From the NCBI GenBank assembly GCA_027922465.2, contig BQMF02000591.1, positions 1 to 64,000 on the forward strand: DNA of 64,000 bases, in the 5' to 3' direction. The notes beneath the pieces are model-generated. The model searched no databases, had not been told where the DNA came from, and saw nothing but the letters and a program-made list of their open reading frames with translations. This document shows, piece by piece, positions 43,567 through 55,405 of this stretch (position 1 is its first letter; each line of letters opens with the position of its first letter). The translations under genes were made by a program, and so were the position numbers. The stretch comes from Turritopsis dohrnii (taxonomy: Eukaryota > Cnidaria > Hydrozoa > Anthoathecata > Oceaniidae).

Positions 43567-43650
43567 TCTATATATTAATAGCCGATTCTCCGTCTGTTTG
43601 TTTGTTTGTTTGTTTGCTTGTAAGTCACGCAAAATGGTAGGTGAGCTGCG

Positions 43651-46110
43651 CAGGGGCGGATCCAGGGTTAGGCAACTTAGGCAAATGCCTAACCCAAAAT
43701 CAGTTAAATAATGTTTTTCATAAAATTGTATGAAAAAGGTATATTGTATTACATAATAATCAGAAAATAATCGAAAATATCAAGAGATTCCCGCATCAAT
43801 CCGCTCGATCCTTTCTTTCGCGCAAATAGGATTATTCTCCCCGGCGCGAGGCGCGGCGCGCGCCATGATGTTACAAATTAATGTTTTTTACAGCTTGAGT
43901 TTATAGGTATTGATTCTGCCCGGAAAATGACTTCCCATAGTCACATTGACAACACAGACTAGTGCCTAACGCTCACCTTAGGCGAAGAAAATTTGCCTAA
44001 GGAGCCCCGGGTTTACACACTTTAATGAATGAACTGGAAGAAAATTTGCCTAAGGAGCCATGGGTTTACACACTTTAAATGAATGAACCAGAAGAAAATT
44101 TGCCTAAGGTACAACCATGGGTTTACACACTTTATTGAATGAATGGTCACCAAATCTGCACAAAACGACCGTGGGACCTTCGAATTAGACCCAGTTCAAC
44201 ATGGATTCGCTAGAAAACATCGTTGCAGCTTTTGATAGCAATAATGAAGTATTAATTAGGAAAGTATTATGGAATTTTGAATTCACTAATAATCCACTAA
44301 TAATAATCTGTTGAAAACTGACTTCAAAATCTAGGAAAAGCATTTTTTTTCGAGTTATGTCTCTTCTTTTGCTTCTGCAAAATGAAAACATTGTGGCAAG
44401 TGTTTTATTTTATGTAATATAAATGATTAGCATGGATTATTAGCACCATAATTCGTTGAACATAAGCATGACGACAGTTAATTATTAGCTCAGATATGTA
44501 TAAAGTTTGTTTGTGTCAACTGAACCGAAGCCTATTTTATATTGATTAATTAATGATGTATATAAATATTTTTGGTATCTGTTTCTGTTAACCAAAAATG
44601 CATCTGTAAATGTTATGAAATTATGTTTGAATGACTGAGTTTATAATACACAAAGTCATTGTTATTTTTCTGAGTTGTTTTGCGTAGGCAGCTGCATGGT
44701 TTTTTTAGCACCAGTATCTCTACCTGGTAAAACTTATTTGTACAGTTCAGCATAATTTCTCTTGGTTCGAGATGATTGTCTGGTTTTGAATTTAAGAACT
44801 TTAAAAGGATCCTGTGTCCAAAATGATATGAACCAATACGATAGAGCTCAAAAAGCCTCTTGTTAGTATAACTTACTTCCAGTTTCTGAGATATGTATAT
44901 ATTTAATTTTTGAAATCTTACATTCACTTTATGCATTGCATATTTTATGATATATATAATAAGATATATAGTATATAGGTAAACTTCTCATCGCAAGTTA
45001 TCATTAATACTATATCTTTTTAATTTACTATAGAGAGAAAGGGCTTTCACTCTGAGTGAGTGATAAGAAAATGAAGTTATAATATATTGAGAGTTTATAC
45101 ACATAAACAAAGAATAAAAATCTTATTACATATGTAATTATGTTTTGTATGATTTTATGATTTTTAAATCAAAACTATAAGAATTCTGAAACAACTTTGT
45201 GCATTCTATCATCCCTCGAAATATCATTTTGGATGCAGGAACACTTTAACATCTTTGGAGTTATTCTTTCATTTTACAAAAACCACCTATGTTATGTCTT
45301 CTTTTGAAAAAGGTAATTACATAATGTTTTAGTTTGACTTCTTGTTTCCTATGCTACATTAAATTCTGGAAAAAATGCTGTAGCTCTTATTAAAGAGGAA
45401 GCAGTACATAATTTATCTGTTGTTGTGTAGTTTTATTATACGTTCTTGGACTTGTCTCAGGGATTTCTGGAAGCACCATCTGTTACTATATTGTGGTTGA
45501 CATTAATTATTGTTTTTATTTTGCTGCCAGATAATGATCAAGGAGCTTGTCTCTAACTTTGATTTTGGTCATTTTACTCTATTTCTTAACATAATTTCTT
45601 TTCTTTTCTTTCTATATGACTCAGTACATAGATAAAATATCATGTATTTATCTGAGTGCTCCAATCTATCATGGTATAGGTGATTGAAAATTTATTTATT
45701 TGATTCATTACAAGTATGTTTTCATTTGGTGGATTCTTCCTGTTCATGTACAAAAGCAATCAAGAAAATGAAGAAGATAACAGATGAAGTATATAATTTA
45801 TTGGTTATTTACTTAACCTCCAATCTGGCAGAAAATATTATTTTGGCCTACATAACGTAGTTCAATACATTCTATGCATACTCAATTAGTTTTCTTTTGT
45901 TTATTTCCCTTATTCCATTATTGCAGCAATACAGGCTTGCATTATAACACTCCTTACGTCAGGACGAATGAATTCGAGTTAATATTTTTTACATTTCGAA
46001 AAGTATGTATTAAATTGGGCGTAAACTGGCGTAAATTTCATCGATTGCGCCCTTGTGTGTTTGGCAAAAAAAATTTGCCTAACCCTTAAAAAATCCTAGA
46101 TCCGCCCCTG
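43651..46110. mobile_element. 2.46-kb TIR element with 5-bp target duplication
   Basis: Ends CAGGGGCGGATCCAGG and CCTAGATCCGCCCCTG, flanked by CTGCG on both sides (43646-43650 and 46111-46115). CAGGGGCG ends suit hAT elements; the 5-bp duplication would suit the hAT5 group, with Transib as the alternative. The interior has only short frames (for example 44185-44391 and 44613-44936 on -) with no transposase motifs. A 164-bp relative is at 63296-63459. Confidence 0.75.
43985..44150 (+). repeat. Three tandem copies of a 54-58-bp unit
   Basis: GAAGAAAATTTGCCTAAGGA followed by GGGTTTACACACTTT and AATGAATGAA, three times, with small indels. Inside the 43651-46110 element. Confidence 0.8.
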
Positions 46111-47257
46111 CTGCGAGAGAAATCATTTCTTTATTTTTACGCGACGTCAGTGTGAAGCCATTCTATTGAGACCCAAATAGAACGCGACGTTTAGGGAAAA
46201 TTATCTCGGTAAACAATAGGGATAACTGACGTTTTTGGGGGTCCGCGATACAGGCGATGGGGTGATGAAAAATTTGGGTCCAATTTTTTTGGGGAGACGG
46301 GTCTGTGACGTCATCAAAATATTTGATCAAGGATATCTCCGGAACGGTTGGTCGTAGCGAAACGATCCCATACATTTTTTTGATCAGTTTATCGATCTCT
46401 ACAACATGGGCACACTTATCATTGCGAATTCCTTAATTTAATTTTTCGTGACCTCTACGCAGGCTGGACATGGGCGGCGAGCTACGCCACCTTGGCGGCT
46501 AGTTACGTGATTAATAACAGTGATTAGTATAAGGAGCAACCCTTACATTGCATTTTGTTTTGATCGTTTCGAACGTCTTTATTGGTTCGTGAGATTAAGA
46601 AACGATTCCAATCTGAATTCGTTAATTAATAAAGATTTCATTGAAAAGCTGGCAATGATGAGCCATTCTAAAAAAAAGTGTGACATTCAGTGTCACAAGC
46701 TTATACATTTAAAAAAAATTGCTACTCGTCACAAAAAACACATTAAATTATTGGTAGTCACTTCGCTGGTAAACAGTTCTAAGTAACTTTAACAATTCTG
46801 ATCGTTGAAAAAATATAAAAAGTAGTTTTTGTTGTGCCACACTTTGTAATACCTGCCGCACTTTGTAATAACAACTGCCACACTTTCTAATACCTGCCAC
46901 ACTTTGTAATAATTTCTTGCCGCACTTTGTAATAAGTTTAATGCCACACTTTGTAGTAACCTTAATGCCACACTTTGTAATAACCTTTGCCGCACTTTGT
47001 TATAACGTTAAGCTGCCACACTTTGTAATAACATCTGCCACACTTTGTAATAACTTCAGTTTTTACATCCCTATACTTCAGAAATTTTAAAAAAAGAAAG
47101 CCATGTGTAATCAAAATGGCCTTTAAACCAGCGTCGTTCCCAGGACGTGTTTTCACTTTTGAAAAATATGGGGGGAGGGGTTCGCTATATATTTTTCAAA
47201 CAGTTAAATGGGTTTTTAAGAACTATTCACTTAACTTTTGGGTTAACTAGTAAGGAG

Positions 47258-48607
47258 TCTATATATTAATACCCGATGTTCTGTCTGTGTGTGTGTTTGT
47301 TTCTCATGCAAAATGGTTGACGTTGTTACACAGACAAATGTAGTAACTCCAACAAATGCAATAACTCCGACAAATGTAGTACATTTTCTACTACAAATGT
47401 AGTAACGCTAAATGTAGTAAAAATCAACGACAAATGTAGTAACTCTGACAAATGTAGTAAACCTATGTCAAATGTAGCAAACTCCTTGAACGTTGAAATA
47501 AGCCATAATTAGGCCAAACACATGAAGGTCTTTACCAAGTAACTGTTCAAGGGCTATCAGGTGGCCATATAAAAAAACTCAAAATCTTCAGCTACACTTA
47601 CATAAAAACTTTAAAGGTTTTCAACATATAATATTCTAGGTGCTATCAACTGGTCATATAGTAGAACCCAAATTCGCGCATGCGCAGTGAAAACATTCAG
47701 GTAGAATCACTACAAGGTACGTTTGTGGTAAAATTCATGCATGCATACATATACTTTCAGCACTGCTAACAAAGCATAAGATGCTATTTGCTTAATTATG
47801 GCTCATTTGCATATGTTTACTGCGCATGCACGTTTCATTTTATGGCTACTTGACAGCCCTTACAAAGCTAATTGATGAATACGTTCATGTTTTCGCCTGA
47901 TTATGACCCATTTTGCTTGTATTGACAGTCTCTTACTACGCATGTGCGAATTGCAGGCTTATTACGCAGGCACCTGATAGCACTGGAAAAGTTGCTTGGC
48001 GAAGACCTATGAACTTTGCCCAATTATGGCTCATTTAGCTCATATTAGCGGATTTTCTACTGCACATGCAGTTGGCATTATTATGTGACCACCAGCCCTT
48101 GAAAAGTTATCTGGTGAAGACCTTCATGTGTTTGGCCTTACTATGCCTCAATCTTAAAGGCGTTTGCTACATTTAGCCGTACAACATTTCTCGTTGATCT
48201 TTACTACATTTGTCGGAGTTACTACATTTATCGGTGTAACAGTCGTGAGCTGTGAGAAAAATCACACATAAACTATTTCTCTTTTTGTGCGCGACGTTAG
48301 CGAGGTTAAGCCAATGCATTGAGACCCAAATCTATTGCAAAGTTTTGGTCTGCGCTTTTTGGGGCCCGCAATATTGGCCATGGGATGACGAAAAAAGTTT
48401 GGGGAGACGAGGCTCTATGACGGCAATAAAATTTTGAAACGGTTCGTCATAGACATTTCTTCTTATACATTCTTATGCTCAGAATTTCAAGTGCTATAAA
48501 ATGGTTTGCATCTTGCATCACTTTTGCCAATTCATAAATATTAATTTTCATGAACTTTTTGGGTGACAACTGAATATGAGTGCAGGGCGGCGCCGCCTTG
48601 ACTGCTG
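47258..48607 (+). mobile_element. Non-autonomous Helitron, family X, copy 3 (with nested element)
   Basis: 5' TCTATATATTAATACCCGAT; 3' part GGCGGCGCCGCCTTGACTGC is a degenerate form of the family hairpin. Carries the nested element 47324-48241. Its middle (48250-48560) matches copies 1 and 2. Confidence 0.65.
47324..48241. mobile_element. 918-bp TIR element built on ACAAATGTAGTAAC repeats
   Basis: Ends TGTTACACAGACAAATGTAG and CTACATTTATCGGTGTAACA are imperfect inverses, and ACAAATGTAGTAAC-like words repeat inward from both ends. Flanks GACGT and GTCGT may be a worn 5-bp duplication. No ORF. Confidence 0.65.
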
Positions 48608-48769
48608 GTTAAGATTAAAATGTGATTGTGCTTTTAAATTATTACAAAGTGTGGCAGATATTATCACAAAGTGTGGCAGCTTAACGTTATTACAAAGTGT
48701 GGCAAAGGTTATTACAAAGTGTGGCAGGTATTACAAAGTGTGGTATGTATTACAAAGTGTGGCACAACA

Positions 48770-49514
48770 GTTCTGACCTATTCGTAGTTGCTCAGAGTAG
48801 CGTTTTTTGGATGTCACAAAGCCAATGCGGGTATTTAACAACTACCAGAGGTTTATTTACAATGGCTCTGACTAAACAATTAAGTGTATAACGTATGTAT
48901 ACATTTAAGATACGAAATTGCCCGAAATGATCAGCAAATACAGGGTTTTTTTATGTTCTATGGCGTTTTACTTTTTGTCACACACTTCTCGGTAACGTAC
49001 GTTATATCTCATTATACTAGAAAAAACCTTCCAATGAGATTGTAAGAAAGAAAGATGTATGGTTCAATTATGGATTTATAAGTGCATGAAGTATCAACAA
49101 ACTTTTGATAAGTGGGACGCATCAGAAGTCAAAACCTTAGGGTTGGAAATATGGAAAAGCTAAATTTCAAAAAAATAACATGTAACATAAGTAATGCTAT
49201 TTTGGTCGATACAGTGGGTTTATTGAAAAAACAAACTGGGCTAGTTTTTCAGCTTTGAAATAGGTGCTCTTACAAAAAAAATAACATCCCTAGGTTCTTC
49301 TGGACAAAAGTTATTCTCCTTCAAAGACAGGATGTAACATACGTTTCTGTAACATATGTTGTGTAATTTTCGAACGTTGTGATTCGCACGCTCTCTATTG
49401 CAAATTCGAACGTTTTGATTTGATTTTTTGACTTCACATTGTTTATTGTTTGTGTATGATCAGTTTGTGCGAAGTGTTTGGAGAAGTGATGGGGATAAAA
49501 GAACAAAAAGTAAG
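48770..49514. other. No gene recognised
   Basis: AT-rich, only short frames. Nothing else seen. Confidence 0.5.
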
Positions 49515-50044
49515 TACCGTATTTCCTCTAATAAACGCCTCCCTCAGATAAACGCCGCCCTCTATTAAACGCCGCACTTATAGCCGAACATTTGTAATAA
49601 ACGCCGTCCTCCAATAAACGCTGCCTTCTAATAAACACCGCATCTTGGAAAACGGCATTTATTAGAAAACAGGCTAAACAAAAATTAGTTTAATAGTTAA
49701 TTCGTTTTTTTGTTTTCTATCATCAAATTCTTCCACGTTTGCATGAATATTTGATGTGTTATTAATTGCTATAAAAGTTTTCATCTCATAGAAGAGAACG
49801 GCGACAGTGATATTGCTCTTCTTTGACATTTTTGTGAACGTATCTTTTGTGTAAAACATTTTCACACAATCTTTTGTAACCTTTTTAAGGATAAGGAAAC
49901 ATTATTGTTTAAGTTTGTTTCTGTCCAATTGTTCATTTTGTAATAAACGCCGCCCTCTAATGAACGCCGCGCTCTATTAAACACCACATCCAAAAACTTG
50001 AATTTGTAATAAACGTCGCGGCGTTTATTAGAGGAAATACGGTA
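49515..50044. mobile_element. MITE with TAATAAACGCC repeats and TA-flanked ends
   Basis: TACCGTATTTCCTCTAATAA at the left and TTATTAGAGGAAATACGGTA at the right are exact inverses. The word TAATAAACGCCG recurs about nine times near the two ends. If TA is the target duplication the element is CCGTATTTCC...GGAAATACGG (49517-50042), which suits a Tc1/mariner-type MITE. A minus-strand frame at 49674-49865 has no recognised domain. Confidence 0.8.
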
Positions 50045-51400
50045 ATCGTGATTATAGTAACATCCGTTATATTGTAATTGAAGGCACGTTCTTATGTAAA
50101 TGAAATTATAGAATTGTTCATGGAGTCTAAGCATTGTTCCACCCTAAAATAGGGGCATTCATCATGTATTAACTTGCTATAATACCAAATTCTCAATGTA
50201 TAACGTATGTTACAACGAAGTTATAGTGAACTGCCATGCCATTTTTAACCAACTTTAACAAACTTATTTCTTGTGGGGCAATTTGATTTTTTCGAAAACT
50301 TCGCGGGTCCAAGTATTTTTTGAAAGCATTTCCAATAGCTTTTGGGATGATCGATATTTTGAAAACTGTGTACCAGCTAACCTGCCAAATGTCGCACTTT
50401 TTTTAGAATGGCTCTGATACATACCAGCGCAAGTAACGTCAAGAAAACAAAGTTATTTAAAAAAGTATTGTACCAGTAAACAACTCTTAAAACACAAAAA
50501 CCTTAGAAACTACAATGTCGCTTAAAAGTACCCTGATCTCATAAAAATTGAAAAACGAACGCAAATATCACTTTATGTCATTGTCAAGGCATTGTTTTAA
50601 CAGATAAACAGGAAAATTCTGAAAAAAATCTTAATTCCACTATAAAAATCACTTCCTATAATCAAAAAAATTATTAAATACTGCTCCCGTGGTACCTAGA
50701 ACGGAGAAGGGGAAATAATCGTGCTAAGTCTGTATTTTTAGGATTAAAAATTGGTATCTTGAACTATTTTCTAAATTTTATAAAAACAAACAATTTTACA
50801 ATTAACTTGTTGAAAATTGAGCACGAGAAATACCTAAATTTATGACTGTAGTATTTAAGGTTTAACAGCCAAAAAACGCAAAAAATTTTTCATTCAAGAT
50901 AACGTCTTTCCTAACGCAAACTAAAGTGTCTGCTGTTGATCAAATAGAAAGAAGATTATATTATTTTAGTGAAGCAATTCGAAATCCTCTATAGATGTGT
51001 TCATTAATGTATTATCTTGCGCCATTTCCTTCTCGTAGGCAGGAGCTCGTTTTGCTGATCGGCGTGTAGTTGTAGATCTTACTATGCGAACCATCTGTGG
51101 TTTTTACCGTTTACAATGTAAGCTGCCATGGAACAAACAGAACGTAAACCGAGTGACATATGGGACATTCTTTAAAATGTTTTGCCACACATTCACCTTT
51201 GCATACGCATTTTGACTTACAACGTTAAAACAGGTCTTTATCTGATTCTTTTTGTTCAAGTTTGAGTAACTTGATTTTTTTCTTTTTCTTCTTTTACACT
51301 TTCAAGTTGTTATACTGTCGACAAAATGTATTGGGCTTCCATAGTCCCGTGAACATTTATTATTTTGGTGGCTTACTTGACTAATTCTTTAGACTTAACT
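50045..51400. other. No gene recognised
   Basis: AT-rich sequence without convincing frames. Nothing identified. Confidence 0.5.
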
Positions 51401-52090
51401 TTGTTTAGGGTTAAAAGGCCTGGTATTTCTTCAAGTTGAAGGCCTCTTCCAAGCCCTTCTACATCATCATCATGATTATACATAACCTTTCAATACTTTA
51501 TTGAATCGTATTTATATTTTATCTTTGCGATTTCTGACAAAAAATCCTCTGTAAGTAGATTTTTGGTCTTAGATACTGTCTTATGGTTAGCCTTGCAGGT
51601 TTTGTTTGAGGCTGATTTTTCTCCAATGCATCTGGCTGCCTTTTCAAACTTCTTATGCTTCAATTTGTTAATCTAATCCAGTTTTAGCAATTTCCACTGC
51701 ATTGATGATAACATCTTTTGGTGCCCATTCATCCCAAATTTCTACCAAGATGTTCATAAACCATTCTTTGTTTATTTTTGGAAATGACGTAAACATTTCA
51801 CTTTTTTTCTTTTCATAGTCTTGATGTAGTTTTTCGTTTGGGCTTTGGTCTAGCAGTTTTCTTACTCCAGGAGTGTCTGGCGGGGTAACACATAACCGAA
51901 TTTGTTTTTCTCGCAAATATTTGAGTACTTTGAAATCAAACCTAGAACTGTGCACGTCAGAAAGAACTACTACAGGACGTTGGATCTTTTCCTCAGTAAG
52001 ATACTTGTCGAATATTTTGAGCATTGTGTAAAAAAGTTTGTCCTTGAAATTTGTCCTTGCGACTTAAATTTAAAGACAGTTCAAAAAGAA
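51401..52090 (-). pseudogene. Pogo/Tigger-like DDE transposase fragment (DDE_1)
   Basis: The intact ORF 51668-52024 encodes MFDK-type MLKIFDKYLTEEKIQRPVV followed by LSDVHSSRFDFKVLKYL and LCVTPPDTPGVRKLLDQ, the region around the second catalytic Asp of DDE_1 transposases, where the usual motif is D-G/N-H-S-S. Then KINKEWFMNILVEIWDEWAP. After the stop at 51674 the frame stays open with Lys-rich sequence to about 51500. The N-terminal half (DNA-binding, first Asp) is missing, so the fragment is dead. Confidence 0.65.
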
Positions 52091-52867
52091 AATTATTCTT
52101 TTTGATGGTGGCTTATTTGCAAAAAAGTCTTTTTTAAATCAATCATATTGCAACAAAAATACCGTCATTTTCAAAACAATTTTCTGGGAAGGAGTCTTCA
52201 TAGAACAAGGTATAAGCAGACAAAAATTTTAACCGAAACTATAAATGCTGCTAAGAATTTCATTGTAGTTTTCAAGGCTTCTTTACTGGTACCACTTGAT
52301 TCTTAAGGTAAACACATTCTTGAACTTTCTTCCTTTAATTTGATTTTCTTACAATATCGTCAAGGTTATTTCTGAATCATTAATCTTTTTCTTTTAGACA
52401 AGAAAAAACCTAAAAACACGAATGAAGAAATGAATTTCATGGTTTTAAATCATGGCGTTCAGGGTTGCCGAAGAACAATGTTCATTGTTGGTATCCAATC
52501 TTACTCTTCATGCAAAGAAAATCATTGAAAGGTATAAATTTGTATACAATTCATGACATCTTAATAACTTTTGGCACAGTAAACAATTTGTTTACTTTGA
52601 CGTATGGTTTCAACGGAAAGTTACTTTTGAGTTTTTCTATTAACTTTTAATCTTTTCGTTGTTTAATCTTTTTGTGTGTTTTTTTTTTTTTTTTGATGTT
52701 GTTGTTTTCCTCTGTGCACAATTTATTTTGCTATGAAAGGTTTTATTATTGATATTTTTAATGTGTTTCAGTTTCCGAGCAAACCGATTTTTCTGTTGAC
52801 AGTGAACAGGTAAAATGCTTTACCTGGGATACTTCGACAGTTTTAATTTTTAGAGATGAGTAGCGAA
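52091..52867. other. No gene recognised
   Basis: AT-rich with a long T run at 52679-52694. Short frame 52465-52650 has no recognised domain. Confidence 0.45.
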
Positions 52868-53669
52868 GTTTTCCGTATTGACGTTAGATACTTTAATCAC
52901 GGGGAACCATTGTATCTCCAATCGAACGTTACGTTTTTTGGAAAATATCTCGCGAATCAATAAGGATAACTTGCAATTTTAAGTGTTCGCAATATTGGCA
53001 AACATGCCTGTGAATGGGATGTTTGATCGCCGATATCTTGGTGACGGTTAGTCGTCGCATAATGATCCCTTACATTTATTAGATCGGATGGATACAATTT
53101 CTATACATAATTCCGTGATTTAAATTTACTTTTACCTTATCGGGGATAATTTTGTCGGGGAAAAGTGACGAAATTTTCGCTTCGTGGCGAAAAATTGAAA
53201 TTTGAAAATTGAAATTTATAAGAAAGTATTAGTAAAATTGTCCAAAATGACGAATTTTTCCCGGATGAAAAACGTAAATGTTCCCCGACGAAACTATCCC
53301 CGATAAGGTTAATTACATTAACGGGTTTTGGAAAAAACATGTTTCATTTACACGAAGCTATTTTTCTATAAATTTGTAGGGTATAATATACAACTTAGTA
53401 GAGTTGTTCGTGAATTTTTCCCCTACAAAGTCATTACAAACTTCACATCAACACTTGAAATAAGCGTGGAAATTAATGATGTTTCTTTTGATACAACATA
53501 AGACTTTAAATCTCTGAAGTGCCTTTTAAGTAGAACAGTTTTAAAAAAATTTCACAAGTAATTCATTTTTTTCGTGTAACAGGTTCGTCGATTTTACGAA
53601 TCTACCTAATATTTTCAGACGTCTTTTTCGAAATTACAACCCGTAAAAATGTTTTATACGGGATACTAG
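52868..53669 (+). mobile_element. Non-autonomous Helitron fragment, relative of the 33158-42080 Helitron
   Basis: 3' end: hairpin CCCGTAAAAAT...ATACGGG then ATACTAG|T (53642-53669), matching the autonomous element's terminus. The part at 52890-53090 (AATCGAACGTTACG, ATATCTCGCGAATCAATAAG) matches family X copies. The 5' end could not be found; the start given is where similarity becomes visible. Confidence 0.55.
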
Positions 53670-54149
53670 TGAAAATAAATACCTTTAAAAAAATATTTTA
53701 TAAAATTATACTTCTTTAACGGTAATTAAGGAACGCGACCCACTGTTATGAGCAGTTTATACGGCCGAACGCTTTTTTTTTTACTCAAATAAACTATTTT
53801 CAGAATTATTTTCAATTTCAGTTTTCTGTTTTCATTTTTTACGTTTACAAGAGTATAACTCCTGTTTTGTTCAAAATTGCATGATACAAAGTAAAACGTT
53901 TTTAGATGTATCCTATCTATCGAAACCTCATTCTCCGAACTCTTTTAGTTTTGTAAATGGAGCTACGTTTCTACAACAAAGTTCATTTTTATTTGATTCA
54001 TCCCAAAATTTAAAATTTTTAGTTTACCTCAAAATTTTTAACATGGCCGTCTAGAGATGTAAATAAGCTTTCCAAAAAGGTATCATACTGGATATAAACA
54101 TATTCCTGTCGAAAGGATTAATTAAAAAGCAAATACACATTTTTGTCCC
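53670..54149. other. No gene recognised
   Basis: AT-rich, nothing identified. Confidence 0.5.
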
Positions 54150-54783
54150 TTACTCACACCTTGATAATGATGATAGAAACACTAGTCAGAAAATTTTCAC
54201 TATCGGCTTGAAGACAAATGTTTAAATTTTTTTACATACACGCGCGTAACCCCCTAACAAACACACAAACACAACGACTAGTACCAAACAGTTAGTGCGC
54301 AAGTGTTTTTTATTATGAAGAAATGAAACAAAATTACTAACATAATATATGCATTGTGATGGGGAAACAGAAACTTTTTAAGGAGCATTTTCATTAATGA
54401 GCTTAATTAGGAACGGGTTAACCATAAGTCACGGGGAAGTGCATTGATATATGAGAAAAATTAAATTCAGAAGATTCATGTTTAAAAATGTCTCTAATTT
54501 ACACAATTAACGCGTTTCTATCACTGTCCAGTGACCATCATCGGTTAAAATGCTATCATTACGCGTACTAACAGCTTACCATTTTAATTGTTCTAATTTT
54601 ATCTGTTGATTTCATTTGTTGTAATAGTTTTCTAGGGATCACAGTTAGACTTTTATGAAAACAGATTGTTCTTTAAGGATTCTTAGTAATTGTGTTTATA
54701 TTTTAGCTTTCAGTTTTATCTTCAAAGGATAATCTTCCGAAGGACTGTTCCTGTTGTTGCTCACATTACACAACTTCAACAAA
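54150..54783 (+). promoter_or_regulatory. Upstream region of the TRAF-like gene, duplicated at 16440-20490
   Basis: Conserved with the copy at 16440-16761 plus 20225-20490, including ATTACACAACTTCAACAAAATGG just before the start codon. Probably promoter and 5' UTR, moved together with exon 1 by a segmental duplication. No core motif was identified with confidence. Confidence 0.4.
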
Positions 54784-54917
54784 ATGGCCATGTTCAAAGA
54801 TGTAGGCTATCAAGTGATTTTAATCTCTGCTGTGCCAGAACGCTACAAATGTCCATTATGTAAACTACTACTCCGTGGTGAACTAGCATGTGAATCCTGC
54901 TACAAGAACGCAAGGAG
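54784..54917 (+). CDS. TRAF-like gene, exon 1 (partial RING)
   Basis: 134 nt from ATG (MAMFKDVGYQVILISAVPER) to the donor GGAG|GTTTAC, phase 2. Encodes YKCPLCKLLLRGELACESCY, the start of a TRAF-type RING finger with Cys23, Cys26, Cys36 and Cys39; the usual CGH..C step is absent, so the RING is shortened. It splices in frame to exon 2 (AG + A = Arg). TRAF proteins link TNF-receptor-family or Toll receptors to downstream kinases. Confidence 0.7.
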
Positions 54918-55113
54918 GTTTACATAACAAATTTCATGTAGTAAACAAACTAATCGTCTTCATAGTATTAAAGATCATGTTTCTGCTGAACTTTTGCCTT
55001 TCATGTGCTTATTATTTGGATATTTTAAATTATGTAAAAGAAAAACGCCACGATATAAGAATGTTTTGTGTTTTCAATAAGAGTCTATATATACGTGCTT
55101 TTCTTCATTTTAG

Positions 55114-55270
55114 ATCAAATCCGGTGGTATGTCCCATTGATGTTGAACCTATTGATGATTCGCAGATCTTTCAAGACAAACATTTACGCCGTCAAGTTCT
55201 CCAGTTACCATGCTATTGCAACAACAAGGATAACGGTTGCAAATGGCAAGGCGATGTTCAAGATGTTGAG
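55114..55270 (+). CDS. TRAF-like gene, exon 2 (RING end and TRAF zinc finger)
   Basis: 157 nt between acceptor CATTTTAG and donor GTTGAG|GTATTT. Encodes VCPIDVEPIDDSQIFQDKHL then CYCNNKDNGCKWQGDVQDVE. CPID...DSQIFQD..LRRQVL matches the end of the RING and the linker of TRAFs, and C.C....GC.W.G...D.E is the TRAF-type zinc finger. The reading frame is continuous with exon 1, which supports the model. Ends in phase 0. Confidence 0.75.
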
Positions 55271-55298
55271 GTATTTTGTCTGCTGTTTTTTTTTTATT

Positions 55299-55405
55299 GG
55301 ATTTCTGCGTAAGCAAGAAATACTTTACGATCGTCCGTGTTTTTCTGTTTTTTGGATTTCTGCGTAAGCAAGAAATACTTTACGATCGTCCGTGTTTTTC
55401 TGTTT
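55299..55405 (+). repeat. Tandem duplication of about 54 bp
   Basis: TGGATTTCTGCGTAAGCAAG followed by AAATACTTTACGATCGTCCG occurs twice in a row. Confidence 0.9.

Larger units (their letters stand above)
43567..46502 (+). mobile_element. Non-autonomous Helitron, family X, copy 2 (with nested element)
   Basis: Begins TCTATATATTAATAGCCGAT directly after the CTAG of copy 1 and ends with an imperfect GCCACC/GGCGGC hairpin and CTAG at 46502, next base T. A 2460-bp TIR element lies inside (43651-46110). Removing it leaves about 0.47 kb homologous to copy 1. Confidence 0.8.
46830..48769. mobile_element. Element with arrays of a 19-21-bp word as long inverted ends
   Basis: Left array (46831-47055) of about eleven TGCCACACTTTGTAATAAC units and right array (48640-48768) of about six inverse units. 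Outermost ends TGTTGTGCCACACTTTGTAA and its exact inverse. Flanks GTTTT and GTTCT may be a worn 5-bp duplication. No coding sequence. A Helitron copy (47258-48607) is nested inside. Confidence 0.65.
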
